Positions 40,901 to 43,890 of a stretch of 43,890 nucleotides of DNA are shown here, piece by piece. The translations under genes and the position numbers were made by a program. How positions within the stretch are numbered: the stretch's first letter is position 1; every line of letters starts with the position of its first letter. A model generated the notes under the pieces. It ran no database searches and was not told the DNA's origin. It saw only the letters and a program-made list of their open reading frames with translations. The stretch covers positions 1-43,890 of the forward strand of contig JARIBI010000037.1 in NCBI GenBank assembly GCA_029257435.1. Direction: 5' to 3'. Source of the DNA: Sporosarcina sp. Lineage in GTDB: Bacteria > Bacillota > Bacilli > Bacillales_A > Planococcaceae.

Positions 40901-42358
40901 TTACAGCACAGGTGATAGAAGACGTGAAATGCCTTCTTTGAATTTAATAAGCAGCGAACGCTCTGCATAGCGTTCAGGCGTCAGCTCCGAACTGACTTCA
41001 ACGTCTTCCAAGAACAAATGATGCAGCCGCTGCGCTATTTTTTCATCGTAGACGATTGCACTGACTTCGAAGTTTAAATGGAAACTGCGAGAGTCGATGT
41101 TCATCGTTCCCACTGCTGCCACTTCTTCGTCAACAACGATGGTCTTTGCATGCAAGAATCCTTTTTCATACAGTAAAATCTTAGCTCCATAATCGAGTAA
41201 ATCACCAGCATACGCCCACGTTGCCCAATAGACAAACGGATGATCCGGTTTACACGGAATCATGATTCGCACGTCTACTCCAGATAGCAGTGCAATTTTG
41301 CAGGCATCCATAAAACTTGTATCAGGTATGAAATAAGGCGTTTGAATAAAAACGCTTCTTTTCGCAGATAAAATAAGTTTAATGTACATATTTTTCAAGT
41401 GCTCTGTAACAGAATCCGGTCCGCTCGAGACTACTTGAATTGGGCTCATTCCATGGTTAGGTTCTTCCGTAAAAGTGTACTCATCCCATTCACCCGGCTT
41501 GTTGTTGCCGGCACGATGCCAATCCAATATGAACTTCCCCTGAATGTGATGGACGGCTTTTCCTTTAATGCGCAGGTGTGTATCCCGCCAGTAGCCGAAC
41601 TTCTTGTCCAGCCCCAGGTACTCGTCTCCGACATTGAATCCGCCAATATACGCGATGCGTCCATCGATAATGACTAGTTTTCGGTGATTCCGGTTGTTTA
41701 CTCTGAAGTTTATCAACCTGAAAAACGATGGAAAAAACACCTCGACTTCGCCGTCTGCTGCACGCAATTCATCAAAAAACTTAGGGGAAGTCTTTTTAGA
41801 ACCGACTTCATCGTACAGGAGACGAACTTTCACCCCTGCCTTTGCACGCTCTATTAAGGCATCCCGAAGTCTTGCCCCTAATGTGTCAGACTGGATAATG
41901 TAATACTGAACATTGACTTCCTTTTCAGCTGCTTGGATATCCGAAATTAAAGAATCGAACTTCTTATGTCCATCTTCGAAGATCTGGACTTCATTATCCG
42001 TGGATAATAGCCCATCCGATGATATCAAGTTCATGTGAATGAGTTCTTCATGTTTCTTAAGTAACGGGGACTGTTGAACGGTCTCTCTATAAACTGTTGA
42101 TAATTGATAGTTCACTTCCGTATCTATTTCTCTTCTCTCTTCATCCGTCAGCTTATAGAAGTTCTTTTGCTTCAAATTCCGTCCAAGGAATAGATAGATG
42201 AAAAAGCCCGCTATAGGAATAAACACCATGACTAATATCCATGCCCATGTATTCCCGATATCGCGTCTTTCAAAAAACAGTACTCCCACTAACAATAAAA
42301 GATTAATCACTATCGTAATGGATAAAATCAACGTAATTATATATCCTATTCCCATCAT
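40901..42358 (-). CDS. cls: Cardiolipin synthase (ClsA type)
   Basis: Membrane-bound phospholipase D family enzyme that joins two phosphatidylglycerols into cardiolipin. It has 485 residues, with two N-terminal spans (about 4-28 and 36-58). The HKD motifs are H225-x-K227-x4-D232 in NHRKLVIID and H403-x-K405-x4-D410 in LHAKTIVVD. The conserved QTPYFIPDTSFM precedes the second site. Both catalytic histidines are present and the length is typical of Bacillus ClsA. Two consecutive ATG codons open the frame; the ribosome site GGCAGGTG is modest. Single-gene unit sharing a terminator with topB. Confidence 0.94.
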   Translation of the reverse strand: MMGIGYIITLILSITIVINLLLLVGVLFFERRDIGNTWAWILVMVFIPIAGFFIYLFLGRNLKQKNFYKLTDEERREIDTEVNYQLSTVYRETVQQSPLLKKHEELIHMNLISSDGLLSTDNEVQIFEDGHKKFDSLISDIQAAEKEVNVQYYIIQSDTLGARLRDALIERAKAGVKVRLLYDEVGSKKTSPKFFDELRAADGEVEVFFPSFFRLINFRVNNRNHRKLVIIDGRIAYIGGFNVGDEYLGLDKKFGYWRDTHLRIKGKAVHHIQGKFILDWHRAGNNKPGEWDEYTFTEEPNHGMSPIQVVSSGPDSVTEHLKNMYIKLILSAKRSVFIQTPYFIPDTSFMDACKIALLSGVDVRIMIPCKPDHPFVYWATWAYAGDLLDYGAKILLYEKGFLHAKTIVVDEEVAAVGTMNIDSRSFHLNFEVSAIVYDEKIAQRLHHLFLEDVEVSSELTPERYAERSLLIKFKEGISRLLSPVL

Positions 42359-42552
42359 TACACCTGCCTTCTTGTTTTAATTTTAATGAAAGTCATACAT
42401 TTAAGTCCTTAAGAATGTCTATTGATGGATCGATTCAATCCTATAGAAAGTAGTATTCACTATACCATGTACCCTATGAAAAAAATATGATCCTGAAACA
42501 GTATTTCTTCCAACGGGAGGATGAAGTTGTTTTTTACAATTGGTCGTTACTC

Positions 42553-42596
42553 TTGCTTAATTTTGTTAAACGATTATAATTAGTTTCACTTAACAA
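42553..42596 (+). promoter_or_regulatory. Promoter and dyad operator of the MarR-efflux unit
   Basis: TTGCTT (42553-42558) and TATAAT (42575-42580) are 16 bp apart. Around the -10 box lie two nested dyads: GTTAAAC (42565-42571) with GTTTCAC (42583-42589), one mismatch, and TTGTTAA (42563-42569) with TTAACAA (42590-42596), perfect. This suits autorepression by the MarR regulator. Confidence 0.65.
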
Positions 42597-42611
42597 ACAG
42601 GATGTGATTAC

Positions 42612-43031
42612 ATGAAACTTATTCATGCGCTGGACCAATTTTATTACGAACAAATTTTAAAAAGCCTTCGGGAAATGAATCACAATAATGTGTATGGGAA
42701 TTTGACTTATAACAGTTTGCTGTATATGGAAGTCATTTTGTATAACGAAAAGTGCACGGCCAGTTTTTTAGCAGACACCCTTCACGTCGCGCGCTCCGCA
42801 GTTACTGTGAAAGTTAATGAACTAGTCGCAAAAGGGATTGTTACAAAAACACCTTGCAGCACTGATAGGCGCGTGAACTACTTAAGTGTCCGGCCTGAAA
42901 TTGTGGAGGACTACAAACAGTTGGATGTTTCATTGAAACAAGCGATTGCAGAAATTGAAGAACGTTTTTCAGCATCGGAAGTTGCCTCTTTTGTTGCTAT
43001 GTTAGAGATCATCCGAAAACACCATCAGTAA
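42612..43031 (+). CDS. MarR family transcriptional regulator
   Basis: A 139-residue winged-helix repressor. The core covers LTYNSLLYMEVILYNEK, the recognition helix part SFLADTLHVARSAVTVKVNELVAKG, and the wing TKTPCSTDRRVNYLSV; the DRR in the wing is the MarR hallmark. The C-terminal helix would form the dimer. One cysteine sits in the wing (PCSTDRR) and one near CTASFL, so a redox input is possible but unproven. It precedes a DHA2 efflux gene by 41 bp and likely represses both through the dyad at 42563-42596. The effector may be a toxic compound exported by that pump. Confidence 0.9.
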   Translation: MKLIHALDQFYYEQILKSLREMNHNNVYGNLTYNSLLYMEVILYNEKCTASFLADTLHVARSAVTVKVNELVAKGIVTKTPCSTDRRVNYLSVRPEIVEDYKQLDVSLKQAIAEIEERFSASEVASFVAMLEIIRKHHQ

Positions 43032-43072
43032 TCGTCAGCTTAAATCACTCTAAACACGGAAGAGGTTTTTGA

Positions 43073-43890
43073 ATGGAACAGAAACAGTATGAATACTTAG
43101 CGGATAACCCGAATGTGAAAGTGCTTCCCATCATGCTAACACTCATTATCGGGGCGTTTTTCGCCATTTTAAATGAAACCTTATTAAATATCGCGCTTGT
43201 CACCCTTATGGATCAGTTCTCGATTTCGTTAACAGCTGTTCAATGGATGGCGACTGGGTTCATGCTCGTCATGGCGATCGTCATACCGATATCTGCACTG
43301 CTGCTTCAATGGTTCACAACGAGACAGCTGTTTTTAGGAACGATGGCCGTGTTCACGCTGGGTACGATCATTTGCGCAAGTGCCCCTGCGTTTTCTATTT
43401 TACTTGCTGGGCGGCTGATTCAAGCAGTCGGAACTGGTTTACTAATGCCGATTATTTTTAACGTCTTCCTGTTAATTTATCCTCCTGAACGACGCGGAAA
43501 AGTGATGGGGATGATTGGTCTCGTCATTATGTTTGCTCCTGCAATCGGACCTACGCTGTCAGGAGTTATTGTTGAATACTTAGGATGGCGCTATTTGTTT
43601 ATCCTCGTCATTCCCTTCGCGTTGTTCTCAATTGCCTTTGCCTACAAGTATCTGGTCAATGTGTCAGAGGTGACAAAGCCTAAGATTGACTTCGTATCTC
43701 TTTTGTTCTCGACAATCGGTTTCGGCTCCATTGTCTATGGATTCAGTTCTGTCGGCGAAAGCAAAGATGGATTTGCAAGTCCGATCGTTTGGCTGTTCAT
43801 CGGCATGGGAGTTATCGGCATCGCGCTATTCGTTTGGCGTCAGCTGAAGCTCGACGAACCTATTATGAATATGCGCGTATTCCGCTATCC
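43073..43890 (+). CDS. MFS transporter, DHA2 (EmrB/QacA) family, N-terminal part
   Basis: A drug:proton antiporter cut by the window end. 272 residues are visible, with about eight of the fourteen expected spans. ATG 43073 is preceded by AGAGG. Motifs are LNETLLNIALVTLM with the acidic residue of span 1, WMATGFMLVMAIVIPI, RLIQAVGTGLLMPI and the family antiporter signature region GLVIMFAPAIGPTLSG, 'GxxxGPxxGG'-like. It is the second gene of a MarR-efflux unit, the usual arrangement for inducible drug export. The substrates are unknown. Confidence 0.92.
   Translation, partial: MEQKQYEYLADNPNVKVLPIMLTLIIGAFFAILNETLLNIALVTLMDQFSISLTAVQWMATGFMLVMAIVIPISALLLQWFTTRQLFLGTMAVFTLGTIICASAPAFSILLAGRLIQAVGTGLLMPIIFNVFLLIYPPERRGKVMGMIGLVIMFAPAIGPTLSGVIVEYLGWRYLFILVIPFALFSIAFAYKYLVNVSEVTKPKIDFVSLLFSTIGFGSIVYGFSSVGESKDGFASPIVWLFIGMGVIGIALFVWRQLKLDEPIMNMRVFRY

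Overview
The window reads as chromosome of an aerobic, low-to-mid GC Gram-positive of the order Bacillales, most likely the Planococcaceae (Sporosarcina-like). This placement is an inference from GGAGG-type ribosome sites, sigma-A and sigma-B promoters, an S-box riboswitch, SLH-domain and I9/S8 secreted proteins, and Bacillus-type PepT, TopB, YflT, CsbD and DUF3243 proteins. No rRNA, tRNA, CRISPR array, transposase or prophage module was seen.

Layout. 1-0.67 kb: the tail of an unidentified gene, then a non-coding stretch with a 21-bp-period repeat array between two copies of a 57-bp repeat. 0.67-7.3 kb: BCCT osmolyte transporter, metY under an S-box (SAM-I) riboswitch, a decayed small ORF, a CstR-like persulfide sensor with its operator inside its own promoter, a DUF2187 protein, pepT, and a DMT transporter pseudogene. 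7.3-12.9 kb (all minus): a NitT/TauT-type ABC operon, an AI-2E family permease, and a VTC polyphosphate polymerase/DUF4956 pair. 13.0-15.8 kb: small stress genes (two paralogous micro-proteins, CsbD, YflT, DUF3243), several behind sigma-B-like promoters. 15.8-18.1 kb: an EamA transporter and an AlaX-type alanyl-tRNA editing protein. 18.1-20.2 kb: two tandem TsdA-like dihaem cytochromes. 20.6-28.6 kb: AgcS symporter, a two-gene Opu/EgtUV-type ABC system, acyltransferase 3, a lipoprotein, a YiaA/YiaB protein, and a TusA-TsuA pair. 28.7-34.1 kb: a small ORF behind twin BlaI/MecI-like operators, a giant Vpr-like subtilase with cohesin-like and dockerin modules, and an orphan I9 propeptide protein behind a frameshifted small gene. 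34.2-43.9 kb: DUF7916 protein, chemoreceptor, broken SLH protein, topoisomerase III, cardiolipin synthase, and a MarR regulator followed by a DHA2 efflux pump cut by the window end.

How it fits together. Several separate loci handle reduced sulfur: MetY (sulfide assimilation), the CstR-like sensor (two Cys at 31 and 60, Asn where CsoR has His), two TsdA-like cytochromes (thiosulfate to tetrathionate), TsuA-TusA (thiosulfate uptake and sulfur relay), and an Opu-type fused ABC system that could carry ergothioneine or betaine. They are scattered single loci, not one operon, so a shared programme is inference. A second theme is general stress and phosphate (sigma-B island beside the polyphosphate polymerase). 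A third is extracellular proteolysis (subtilase plus orphan propeptide).

Four loci are visibly broken: the DMT transporter (6355-7319), the small ORF near 4.0 kb, the small ORF at 33.8-34.1 kb, and the SLH protein (37.5-38.5 kb). The best candidates for something undescribed are the orphan I9 operon beside the subtilase, the 21-bp repeat element, the twin-operator micro-ORF at 28.8 kb, and the tandem TsdA pair.
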